From: Gammaproteobacteria bacterium | GTDB lineage: Bacteria; Pseudomonadota; Gammaproteobacteria; Steroidobacterales; JABDMI01 | Direction of reading: 5' to 3' | Assembly (NCBI GenBank): GCA_013001575.1 | Contig: JABDMI010000049.1 | Span: 1 to 37,731, forward strand | Length of the DNA stretch: 37,731 nt | In this document: positions 17,285 through 25,025 of the stretch, piece by piece | Position numbering within the stretch: the first letter of the stretch is position 1 | How the letters are laid out: each line of letters opens with the position of its first letter | Position numbers and translations under genes: made by a program | Notes under the pieces: model-generated | What the model saw: only the letters and a program-made list of their open reading frames with translations | Told to the model about the DNA's origin: nothing | The model's database searches: none

Positions 17285-19345
17285 ATGAGCAATCAACACT
17301 GGTTTCTTGAAACCGATGCGAATAATGTCGCCTGGTTGAGTTTTGATAAAGCCAACACCGGCACCAATGTGCTGTCGCAGGAAGTCATGCAGGAATTGCA
17401 TGAGCGTCTTAATGAATTACAAACCAATAAACCAAAAGCCTTGATCATTCGCTCTGCCAAAAACAGCGGTTTTATCGCCGGTGCCGACATCACCGAATTT
17501 GAGACCATGCAATCACCCGATGCCGCCTTTGAGATGGTGCGCCAGGGTCAACAGATCATGGATCAGATCGAGGACCTGCCCTTCCCAACGGTCGCCATGA
17601 TCAATGGCTTTGCCTTAGGCGGCGGCCTGGAACTGGCACTGGCCTGTGATTACCGGGTTATGACCAATGATACCAAAGCGGTTTTAGGCTTCCCTGAAGT
17701 GAAACTTGGGTTGAATCCGGGTTTTGGTGGCACGGTGCGTTCTACCCAATTGATCGGTGCGACCAATGCCATGGACATGATGTTGACCGGTCGCAATATT
17801 CGCCCCAAAGCGGCCAAACGTATGGGCCTGGTTGACCAGATCGTCCCAACACGGCATTTAGAAAAAGCCGCCGAAATGCTGGCCCTGAATCCGCCAAAAA
17901 AATCGTCACGCTCGTTAAAGCTCAAGGCGATGGACAGCTTTCCAGTACGCAAAGTGTTGGCAAAAGTTTTGCGTAAGCAAGTCGCCAAAAAAGCCAAAAA
18001 AGATCATTACCCGGCCCCGTATCGCATGATCGATCTGTGGGAGCAATTTGGTCATGACCCCGAAGAAATGATGGTGCAAGAAGCCAGAGCCATATCCGAA
18101 TTAATGTGTACACCAACCTCACGTAATCTGGTGCGAGTATTTGGATTGCAAAACAAACTCAAGGGTGCGGGTGGTAAAACCAAACACACATTCAAGCATG
18201 TGCATGTGATCGGCGCCGGTGTGATGGGTGGCGACATTGCAGCCTGGTGTGCCTATCGTGGTATGACCGTCAGCCTGCAAGATCGTGAAGCCAAATACAT
18301 TGCCCCGGCACTGGAACGTGCGCGTAAGCTGTTTTTGAAAAAGACCCGCAGTGCAGAAAAGGCCAGTCTGATCATGGATCGCCTTATTCCGGATGTTGAA
18401 GGTGAATCCGTGGTGCGTGCCGATGTGGTGATCGAAGCTATTTATGAAAATGCTCAGGCCAAACGCGATCTGTATGCAAGCCTGGAGCCAAAAATGAAAC
18501 CTGGCGCAGTTCTCGCCACCAATACTTCCAGCATTGAATTGACCGAGATCGCAAAAGACTTGCAAGATCCTAATCGGTTGATCGGTCTGCACTTCTTCAA
18601 CCCGGTAGCCATGATGCCTCTGGTTGAAGTTATCGGTACTGAAACCACAAATAAACAAGACCTGGAAAAAGGCATGGCATTCACACGTCGGATCGATCGT
18701 CTGCCATTAGCGTGCAAAAGCGCGCCCGGATTTGTTGTGAACCGAGTCTTGACCCCCTACACCACTGAAGCTTTTTTCATTGCTAAAGAAGGCGTACCGT
18801 TAATTGCAATCGATAAAGCCGCAACCGATTTTGGCATGCCGATGGGCCCGATCGAACTTGCCGATACCGTGGGTCTGGATGTCTCTGCACATGTCGGTAA
18901 AATCTTAAGTGAAGCGTATGATCTGGACATTCCGGATGGCATTGAAGAAATGCTGGAGAAAAAACATCTCGGCAAAAAAACCGGCCAAGGCTTTTACACC
19001 TGGGATAAAAAAGGCAAACCGATCAAACCAAAAGCCGAAAATTACACACCCCCGTCTGATCTTGCCGAACGTATGATCTATCGTTATTTGAATGAGGCCG
19101 TTGCAGTCTTGCGTGACGGCATTGTTAGTGACGCTGATCTACTCGATGCAGGCATGATCTTTGGAACCGGATTCGCTCCTTTTCTAGGTGGGCCCATCAA
19201 TTACATTCGCCAGCATGGCGCCAATAAGATAGTTAACCGCTTAAAAGAATTTGAAGCAAAATACGGTAAACGATTTGCTCTAGACGCCGGCTGGGAAAAA
19301 TTTATAACGTCAGGCGCAATTGAGCACGATGATGAAAATGAGTGA
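17285..19345 (+). CDS. fadJ: Multifunctional beta-oxidation enzyme (FadJ-like: enoyl-CoA hydratase / 3-hydroxyacyl-CoA dehydrogenase)
   Basis: This protein has 686 residues. Residues 1 to about 190 are a crotonase domain with an IAGADI oxyanion segment, GGGLELALAC with Glu116 and GFPEVKLGL with Glu138, the two expected hydratase glutamates. From about residue 308 a NAD-binding fold begins (GAGVMGGDIA). The dehydrogenase catalytic His436 lies in GLHFFNPVAMMPLVEV, and the C-terminal domain includes PGFVVNRVL and GKKTGQGFY. It performs hydration and NAD-dependent oxidation of acyl-CoA intermediates. The gene follows the thiolase and has an AAAGG ribosome-binding site. The order fadI-fadJ and the lengths fit FadJ better than FadB, though the FadB/FadJ split was not tested by phylogeny. 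Confidence 0.9.
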   Translation: MSNQHWFLETDANNVAWLSFDKANTGTNVLSQEVMQELHERLNELQTNKPKALIIRSAKNSGFIAGADITEFETMQSPDAAFEMVRQGQQIMDQIEDLPFPTVAMINGFALGGGLELALACDYRVMTNDTKAVLGFPEVKLGLNPGFGGTVRSTQLIGATNAMDMMLTGRNIRPKAAKRMGLVDQIVPTRHLEKAAEMLALNPPKKSSRSLKLKAMDSFPVRKVLAKVLRKQVAKKAKKDHYPAPYRMIDLWEQFGHDPEEMMVQEARAISELMCTPTSRNLVRVFGLQNKLKGAGGKTKHTFKHVHVIGAGVMGGDIAAWCAYRGMTVSLQDREAKYIAPALERARKLFLKKTRSAEKASLIMDRLIPDVEGESVVRADVVIEAIYENAQAKRDLYASLEPKMKPGAVLATNTSSIELTEIAKDLQDPNRLIGLHFFNPVAMMPLVEVIGTETTNKQDLEKGMAFTRRIDRLPLACKSAPGFVVNRVLTPYTTEAFFIAKEGVPLIAIDKAATDFGMPMGPIELADTVGLDVSAHVGKILSEAYDLDIPDGIEEMLEKKHLGKKTGQGFYTWDKKGKPIKPKAENYTPPSDLAERMIYRYLNEAVAVLRDGIVSDADLLDAGMIFGTGFAPFLGGPINYIRQHGANKIVNRLKEFEAKYGKRFALDAGWEKFITSGAIEHDDENE

Positions 19346-19354
19346 TAGACAAGC

Positions 19355-19774
19355 ATGACCGGGCATTCCGAGAAAAACAAAACTAAACGCGAACAACCTA
19401 TTCCGCGCGGGATCCCGACGGTGCGCATGATGGCCATGCCGGCAGACACCAACTGGCTGGGTGATATTTTTGGTGGCTGGTTAATGTCTCATGCCGATAT
19501 CGCAGGTGCGGTACTCGCTTATCGTCGTGCTGAAGGTAAAGTGGTGACTGTAGCTGTGAACAATTTTTTGTTTCTGGAACCGGTCTTCATTGGCGATATT
19601 GTGAGTTTTTACGCCGAGATCGATCAAATTGGCACCACGTCTATCACGATGAATATCGATATACTCTCCGAAAGACCGGATGTGGCCGGTCCCTATGAAA
19701 ACATCCGTGTGGCCACAGCAAACATCACATACGTGCATATTGACGCAGATGGTAACCCCGATAAGGTGAAATAA
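19355..19774 (+). CDS. Acyl-CoA thioesterase (YciA-type hotdog fold)
   Basis: This 139-residue protein fits the YciA/acyl-CoA hydrolase group of hotdog-fold thioesterases, which release free acids from acyl-CoA. Seen features are the MPADTNWLGDIFGGWLMSHAD segment (split here by the conserved N and D residues), followed by the long central helix, and the strand VNNFLFLEPVFIGD with the region that usually binds CoA. It starts 9 bases after the fadJ-like stop, so it belongs to the psrA-fad operon. A thioesterase here would relieve acyl-CoA build-up or restore free CoA during beta-oxidation; chain-length preference is unknown. Confidence 0.85.
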   Translation: MTGHSEKNKTKREQPIPRGIPTVRMMAMPADTNWLGDIFGGWLMSHADIAGAVLAYRRAEGKVVTVAVNNFLFLEPVFIGDIVSFYAEIDQIGTTSITMNIDILSERPDVAGPYENIRVATANITYVHIDADGNPDKVK

Positions 19775-19863
19775 TCAGCAGCAATCGGTATTCCTGGCAA
19801 TCCCTCTGAAATTGTCGAAATTACCGAGGAACAATCGTCTTCAGCTTTGGTCGAATTTGCTGG

Positions 19864-19891
19864 TTCGCATATTCACAAAATATGGTACGAT
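19864..19891 (+). promoter_or_regulatory. Weak candidate promoter of the cNMP/rhodanese gene
   Basis: TTCGCA (19864-19869) and TACGAT (19886-19891) are spaced by 16 bases, each matching the consensus at 4 of 6 positions. It sits in the 174-base gap after the fad operon. Low certainty. Confidence 0.25.
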
Positions 19892-19948
19892 ATGCGCTTG
19901 AATTGGACTCAAACCCTAAGAAAATCAACAAAATAAGCGTATTCTGGA

Positions 19949-20998
19949 ATGTCAAAACCCGTTGATCCATCAATCTTGCAAAAATTCACTCCTCTGGACA
20001 GCCTCAAACCAGAGAATTTACTCGCACTCGCAAAAAAATCTCGAGTTCATGAACTGGACGCTGGACGTTCTGTTTTCAGGGAAGGCGATAACGACAAACA
20101 CGCCGTTTATTTGTTGAATGGCGACATAGAATTACGCGCCGGCGACAAAGTCGTTAGAGCGATTCAAAGCGGCACTCCCGAAGCGGCTCACGCCATTGCA
20201 CCAGTCTTGCCACGCAAAGTAACTGCACGCGCGCTTAACAAGATCGAATACATCACGGTGGATTCCGATCTCTTGGATGTATTGCTCACCTGGGATCAAA
20301 CTGGTTCTTACGAAGTGGGCGAATTGCAAGCCGAATTGTCTAACGACAGCGATGACTGGATGACCAAGTTATTGCAAACCAAAGCCTTGCACAATATCCC
20401 TCCCGCCAATATCCAGGCAATATTCATGCGCATGGACAAGGTGAATAAAAAAGCCGGTGATATCGTAATCAAGCAAGGCGACGAAGGCGATTATTTCTAT
20501 GTGATCGTGAGTGGCCGTTGTAATGTCACGCGAGAAACCCCTCTTAACAAAGAAGGCATCAGACTGGCAGAATTACGTATTGGCGACACTTTTGGTGAAG
20601 AGGCCTTAATTTCAGAAGCCAAGCGTAATGCCACAGTCAGCATGATCACGGATGGCAGTTTAATGCGATTGAGCAAGAGTGATTTCCAGACCTTGCTGAA
20701 AGAACCGATGCTCGGCATGGTAGACATGGACGAGGCAAAAGAAAAAGTTGCCGCAGGTTCTAAATGGCTGGATGTTCGCTTGCCTAGCGAATACGGCAAT
20801 TTTCACCTCGAAGGCGCGATCAATATTCCGCTGTACTTCATCCGCTTAAAACTGAAAACCCTGGATAAAGACACTCATTACATTGCCTGTTGCGACACCG
20901 GTCGCCGCAGTTCAGCAGCCGCATTCATTCTCAAGGAACGTGGTTATAATTGTTCTGTGCTTAAAGATGGCTTGAAAATGGCCGGTGTGGGTAATTAA
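19949..20998 (+). CDS. Double cyclic-nucleotide-binding protein with C-terminal rhodanese domain
   Basis: This protein has 349 residues in three domains. Residues about 15-115 form a cNMP-binding-like barrel lacking a clear phosphate-binding cassette. Residues about 140-255 form a second barrel with a good cassette, FGEEAL (215-220) and R226 in KRNATV, so this one probably binds a nucleotide. Residues about 258-345 are a rhodanese domain (WLDVRLPSEY, HLEGAINIP) with an active-site loop C315-DTGRRS. No helix-turn-helix is seen, so it is not a CRP-type activator; it may link nucleotide sensing to sulfur transfer or protein binding in the cytoplasm. No signal peptide or membrane segment is present. 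The gene stands alone after the fad operon and ends at a strong terminator. Confidence 0.85.
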   Translation: MSKPVDPSILQKFTPLDSLKPENLLALAKKSRVHELDAGRSVFREGDNDKHAVYLLNGDIELRAGDKVVRAIQSGTPEAAHAIAPVLPRKVTARALNKIEYITVDSDLLDVLLTWDQTGSYEVGELQAELSNDSDDWMTKLLQTKALHNIPPANIQAIFMRMDKVNKKAGDIVIKQGDEGDYFYVIVSGRCNVTRETPLNKEGIRLAELRIGDTFGEEALISEAKRNATVSMITDGSLMRLSKSDFQTLLKEPMLGMVDMDEAKEKVAAGSKWLDVRLPSEYGNFHLEGAINIPLYFIRLKLKTLDKDTHYIACCDTGRRSSAAAFILKERGYNCSVLKDGLKMAGVGN

Positions 20999-21028
20999 CC
21001 CTCTGCTAATACCAAGCATCACACAATT

Positions 21029-21058
21029 AAAAAAAGCACTCCATTGAGTGCTTTTTTT
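21029..21058. terminator. Bidirectional terminator
   Basis: Thirteen-base arms (21029-21041 and 21046-21058, an A-run plus GCACTC and its complement) enclose a CATT loop. It lies between the convergent cNMP/rhodanese gene and pilZ, and it ends the long minus-strand fab-pilZ unit. Confidence 0.88.
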
Positions 21059-21083
21059 TATCGCTTGAAACAACCTATCCAGA

Positions 21084-21422
21084 TTACATGGTATGCGTCG
21101 GCTGTTCCGCTTGCAAAGCGCCGGCCAGGAAAGTCTCAATCTTTTTCTGGGTTTCGCCATTATCCTGCGAGCTGAATTGCACACCGATACCCGCCTTGCG
21201 CTTGCCCGCCGCACCATCCGGGGTAACCCAGATCACATTTCCGGCCAATGGGATTTTTTCATTATTATCCATCAGCTGCAAAAGCATAAAAACCTCGTCT
21301 CCGAGTTTGTATGGCTTGCGCGTAGGGATAAACAATCCGCCATTCGTAATGAACGGCATATAAGCTTGGTATAGCGCGGTCTTATCCTTGATCGTCAGGG
21401 TCAATATACCTGGCTTGGACAT
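21084..21422 (-). CDS. pilZ: PilZ-domain protein (type IV pilus PilZ ortholog type)
   Basis: This 112-residue single-domain protein lies at the end of the mltG-tmk-holB line, exactly where P. aeruginosa keeps pilZ. Visible PilZ features are FITNGGLFIPT and the strand pattern through GNVIWVTP to AGIGVQF. The N-terminal RxxxR motif needed for cyclic di-GMP is missing, and the D/NxSxxG motif is altered to TNGG. This matches the founding P. aeruginosa PilZ, which does not bind cyclic di-GMP and acts in type IV pilus assembly through PilB and FimX. A pilus role here is inferred by synteny; no other pilus gene is in the window apart from the pseudopilin genes of type II secretion. Confidence 0.87.
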   Translation of the reverse strand: MSKPGILTLTIKDKTALYQAYMPFITNGGLFIPTRKPYKLGDEVFMLLQLMDNNEKIPLAGNVIWVTPDGAAGKRKAGIGVQFSSQDNGETQKKIETFLAGALQAEQPTHTM

Positions 21423-21482
21423 TGTGCGTTTCCTATATTGATTCAGGTGGTTCGAGGGTAAATATTACCATAAACCGGTATC

Positions 21483-22478
21483 TTATAAATGCTGACATTG
21501 GTTAACCAGGGATTCGATCTGCAATGGCCAATTCAATGAATTTTTTTGTTGTTGTGATAATTCTATAACATTATCGCGCAAAGCAAATAACTTCCTTAAT
21601 TCAAAATCTTCGGACAATTGCTCTATGCCAGGATATAAATGCATTGTCTGTACGCTATCCTCAGACAGGCCGGCTTCCGGTTCAACGCCGCTTCGTATAA
21701 GCGCCTGGATCAAGGTATCAAGCCAGTTTAATAATGTATCCGAATCTGATTTTGCCCAGTTTTTTGCTATTTCCAGAGCCGATTTTTGTTTTTTATGTAA
21801 TGCCAAAAAATCATGCCACCACTGGCTACTTGCCGCAATCAGATCATCCACTTTATCAGGCTCCAGATTAAATCGCAGTGGTGCGCCCAGGCTTAGCGCA
21901 AGAATCGTTTGCGCTGTGTTTTTGGCGATTCCTTGACTTGTCAACCAGTGGATGGCGTCGTTTTGACTTGGCAAATGAAATTTTATCCGCGTAGCTCGGG
22001 AACGAATAGTGGGTAACAATCGTGAAGGCTTGTCAGTAATCAACAACAACAAAGTCTGTTCTGGAGGTTCTTCCAGGGTTTTAAGCAAACTATTTGCCGC
22101 AGCTATCGTCATGGCGTCAGCCGGTTCAATAATCAAGATTCGATAACCGTCCTGATGTGCGGTCGTAAATACGCGTTGAGAAGATTTTCTAACCGCCTCA
22201 ATTGATATCAGCTTTTTGCCCTCTTCGGGCTCCAGCACCACGAAATCGGGATGCGTATTGGCTATAAACCATTCGCAGGATTTACAGTTTTGGCAAATTC
22301 CAGTCTCACTCTCGCCATGACACAACAACATCTGGGCAAGTTGAAAAGCAAATAGTTTCTTGCCGACACCCTGCATGCCTTCAAGCAACAGGGCATGCGG
22401 AAAACGCTGCTGCGATAACATTTGAGCAATTTGCTGCCACTGCCCACTGTGCCATACCAGATTTTGTTCTGTATCCAT
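21483..22478 (-). CDS. holB: DNA polymerase III subunit delta'
   Basis: This encodes 331 residues from the ATG at 22478; an in-frame TTG two codons upstream is less likely. The clamp-loader delta' subunit helps open and load the sliding clamp at replication forks. Seen are FPHALLLEGMQGVGKK with a modified P-loop, as is usual for delta', and a zinc module with a run of cysteines (LLCHGE, ICQNCKSC). The SRC-like motif region reads TIRSRATRIKF, with Ala in place of Cys. The delta' core around NSLLKTLEEPP is well conserved. It lies 30 bases after tmk and 60 before pilZ in the same unit. Confidence 0.92.
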   Translation of the reverse strand: MDTEQNLVWHSGQWQQIAQMLSQQRFPHALLLEGMQGVGKKLFAFQLAQMLLCHGESETGICQNCKSCEWFIANTHPDFVVLEPEEGKKLISIEAVRKSSQRVFTTAHQDGYRILIIEPADAMTIAAANSLLKTLEEPPEQTLLLLITDKPSRLLPTIRSRATRIKFHLPSQNDAIHWLTSQGIAKNTAQTILALSLGAPLRFNLEPDKVDDLIAASSQWWHDFLALHKKQKSALEIAKNWAKSDSDTLLNWLDTLIQALIRSGVEPEAGLSEDSVQTMHLYPGIEQLSEDFELRKLFALRDNVIELSQQQKNSLNWPLQIESLVNQCQHL

Positions 22479-22508
22479 CTTCAATGTTTAATATGAATTA
22501 TTTTGAAA

Positions 22509-23180
22509 TTAATCGCTGGTAAGTAGTTCGGTAAGTACTTCCATTATATCCGTACTCACTTGATCGATAGACTGGCTGGCATCGATCAGTTTGATCCGTT
22601 GTGGTATCTGTTTGGCCAGTTCAAGATACCCACTCTGGACACGACTAAAAAAGTCGAGTTTTTCGGCGTCAAAGCGGTTACTCTCGCCTCGACTTGCCAC
22701 TCTTTTCAAACCTAATTCTATTGGCGCATCGAGTAAAATAGTTATATCCGGCCACACTCCGCGTTGTACAGTGGTCGCCAACTGCTGAATGAAGGCCAGT
22801 GACTGCCCCCTGCCGTATCCTTGATAAGCAATGGTTGCATCCGTAAAACGATCACACAACACCCAGGCGCCACGTTCGAGTGCCGGAATGATCTTGTTGT
22901 GTAAATGTACGGCTCGCGCAGCAAACATCAATAATAATTCCGCCTCGGCATTAATCGCTTCATCTTCGCGATCCAGTACCACGCTTCGAATAGCCTCAGC
23001 CAAGGGAGTTCCGCCCGGTTCTCGGGTAAGAATAACTTCTTTGCCCTGTTTTTCCAGATAAGAACGCAAGCGCGCGCTCTGAGTACTTTTACCAACACCT
23101 TCAATCCCCTCCAAACTGACAAAAGTGCCAGGAAATTTTTTCTGGTTGAGTAACTCTTTTGCTGCGATTGCTTCAGTCAT
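22509..23180 (-). CDS. tmk: Thymidylate kinase
   Basis: This 223-residue enzyme phosphorylates dTMP to dTDP. The P-loop is in LEGIEGVGKST (Lys31), the DR(F/Y) motif in CDRFTDATIAYQGYGRG, and the LID region holds the Arg-rich VASRGESNRFD. The first 16 residues extend beyond the usual start of the family; the ATG at 23180 has no strong ribosome-binding site, so a somewhat later start is possible, although translation may be coupled to mltG, whose stop lies 2 bases away. It sits between mltG and holB, the usual gammaproteobacterial place. Confidence 0.93.
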   Translation of the reverse strand: MTEAIAAKELLNQKKFPGTFVSLEGIEGVGKSTQSARLRSYLEKQGKEVILTREPGGTPLAEAIRSVVLDREDEAINAEAELLLMFAARAVHLHNKIIPALERGAWVLCDRFTDATIAYQGYGRGQSLAFIQQLATTVQRGVWPDITILLDAPIELGLKRVASRGESNRFDAEKLDFFSRVQSGYLELAKQIPQRIKLIDASQSIDQVSTDIMEVLTELLTSD

Positions 23181-23182
23181 GA

Positions 23183-24202
23183 CTATTTATTCTGTTTACG
23201 GTAATTTCGTAAATATCGCTGTACAGCTAGTTGATGCTCGGCAAGCGACTCGGAAAAATAATGTCGTCCATCACCGTCTCCAGTCGCTACAAAATACAGT
23301 TTTTTATGTTGTTCGGGGTTAAGCGCCGCCATAATTGCATTTTTCCCGGGCAACGCAATGGGCGTGGGAGGAAGACCCGACCGGGTATAAGTGTTGTATG
23401 GAGTATCGGTTTGCAGGTCACGTTTGCGTATATTGCCCGTATATCTGTCACCCATGCCATAGATAACGGTGGGATCGGTTTGCAAACGCATACCAATCCT
23501 CAGGCGTGAATTAAACACTCCTGCGATAGTTGCCTGTTCATCAAACACCCCCGTTTCCTTTTCTATTATTGAAGCCAGTATCAGTGCTTCGTAGGGTGTT
23601 TTAATCTCGATATCCGGATTTCGATTTTCCCAGGCAGCTTTCAACACTTCCTGCATGGCATTAAAAGATTGTTTCAAAATAACGCGATCTTCTGTGCCTT
23701 TTGCAAATCTATAGGTTTCGGGTAGAAACTGCCCTTCAGGCGTCACATCAGCTTGACCGATCGCCAGCATAATTTCAGCATCGCTCTTGTCTTTCAAGCT
23801 TGGAATGATGTTGGAATTATTGTGTAAAAGAGCGAGCATTTCACGAAAAGTTAAGCCTTCAGGTATGGTGATCTGTTCCAGAACAACTTTACCCTCCACC
23901 AATTTTATTAATAACTCAGGAATATTTAACTTGTTATCGAGAACGTATTGCCCTGCCTTAATCTTGTGAGCCTGATTTTGCTGTTTAGCGTGCAAACGTA
24001 TTAATAAGGCATTGCTAATAATTCCGTCGTTTTCCAGTCGTCTGGCCACAGCATTCAAGGTATCGCCCTTTTTAATGTTCAGGGTGTAATTCTCACTCGT
24101 AGCAATATTCAATGGCGACACCAGGGCGTCTTGATACCATACATATAATCCGGCGCTTAGCAGAAGAACGACAAGTAGCAATCCACCAAATAGTTTACCC
24201 AT
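23183..24202 (-). CDS. mltG: Endolytic murein transglycosylase
   Basis: This 339-residue MltG (YceG-like) protein has an N-terminal transmembrane helix (about 5-23), a LysM-like segment (about 40-100), and the catalytic domain. The catalytic glutamate is in ASIIEKETG (Glu214), followed by GVFNSRLRIGMRLQTDPTV with its conserved basic and Asp residues. MltG cuts nascent glycan strands at the outer face of the inner membrane and so sets glycan length. The start overlaps the end of pabC by 8 bases and the stop lies 2 bases before tmk, showing tight coupling. Confidence 0.94.
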   Translation of the reverse strand: MGKLFGGLLLVVLLLSAGLYVWYQDALVSPLNIATSENYTLNIKKGDTLNAVARRLENDGIISNALLIRLHAKQQNQAHKIKAGQYVLDNKLNIPELLIKLVEGKVVLEQITIPEGLTFREMLALLHNNSNIIPSLKDKSDAEIMLAIGQADVTPEGQFLPETYRFAKGTEDRVILKQSFNAMQEVLKAAWENRNPDIEIKTPYEALILASIIEKETGVFDEQATIAGVFNSRLRIGMRLQTDPTVIYGMGDRYTGNIRKRDLQTDTPYNTYTRSGLPPTPIALPGKNAIMAALNPEQHKKLYFVATGDGDGRHYFSESLAEHQLAVQRYLRNYRKQNK

Positions 24203-25025
24203 GCTTGAATTCTCGAGGTAATAAGGTTCTTATTTTTGCGATAAGAGGATGCTTAGTGTTCTTACTATGCGAGTTTTGACCAGCATCAACCAGTGTGTGC
24301 ACTGGCCACAAACCGATCAAGGCGTTGCTCAAAAACATGGTGTCACAAGAATTCATTGTGTCTATAGTAACAGGTTCGATTTGCACAGTAATACCACATG
24401 ATTTCATTTGCTGTATCAAATAAGCGCGCATCACACCCGCAACTCCACCGCCCTGTAGATCGGGTGTAATAATTTGGTTTGCCTTAATCAGGAAAATATT
24501 GGTTTTTGTGCCCTCAACTACGAAATCATTGTCGTCTTTGACAAGAATCTCCGCATATTGATCAGACAGATATTTGGACTGGAGTTGTTCGTAAGCACTA
24601 CGCTCGGTCGACTTGATCCCCCCGGACATCGCATCCAATACGAGCGATTCTTCTGGCAGGAAAGTCGCAATACCAATTGTCCAATTGCTCGCAGGATAGC
24701 TTCTGGGATTTTCCACACTCAGAAATCGATCTACACGATTGGAACTCATTGAGTGAAACACCTGGTACTTTGCCAGTCCGTGTTCAAAGTCAGGCATTAG
24801 TGATATATCTGATCGAAACAGTGCCGCAATATTTGACTTGATATTTTGAATCTTTGCGCTGTGTTTTAATCTATTCGCATGATAATTGAGTAATGGAATC
24901 TTATTATTAATCCAAAGCATAGTTTCAAAAAAACCTGATACGCCTGTTTCATGCAAGATTTCCTCCGAAGCACCCCTAAACATCTCGACAGAAACTTCAT
25001 TGGCATTTATCCAGTATTTGTTCAT
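24195..25025 (-). CDS. pabC: Aminodeoxychorismate lyase
   Basis: This 276-residue fold-type IV PLP enzyme converts aminodeoxychorismate to 4-aminobenzoate and pyruvate for folate synthesis. The PLP lysine is probably K138 in GGIKSTERSAY, and the cofactor-binding glutamate lies in DFVVEGTKTNIFL. The N-terminal segment usual in PabC (a DRGxxYGDG pattern) is changed here to ETGVSGFFE, so the protein is divergent. Its start overlaps the end of pabB by 4 bases (ATGA), and its end overlaps mltG by 8. The pair with pabB strongly supports this function over a branched-chain or D-amino acid aminotransferase. Confidence 0.85.
   Translation of the reverse strand: MNKYWINANEVSVEMFRGASEEILHETGVSGFFETMLWINNKIPLLNYHANRLKHSAKIQNIKSNIAALFRSDISLMPDFEHGLAKYQVFHSMSSNRVDRFLSVENPRSYPASNWTIGIATFLPEESLVLDAMSGGIKSTERSAYEQLQSKYLSDQYAEILVKDDNDFVVEGTKTNIFLIKANQIITPDLQGGGVAGVMRAYLIQQMKSCGITVQIEPVTIDTMNSCDTMFLSNALIGLWPVHTLVDAGQNSHSKNTKHPLIAKIRTLLPREFKHG

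Noticed and set aside
18119-18658. Minus-strand open frame of 179 codons inside the fadJ-like gene
   Set aside because: It is antisense to the conserved NAD-binding and catalytic region of the dehydrogenase; its Cys/His-rich look comes from the codon pattern of the real gene.
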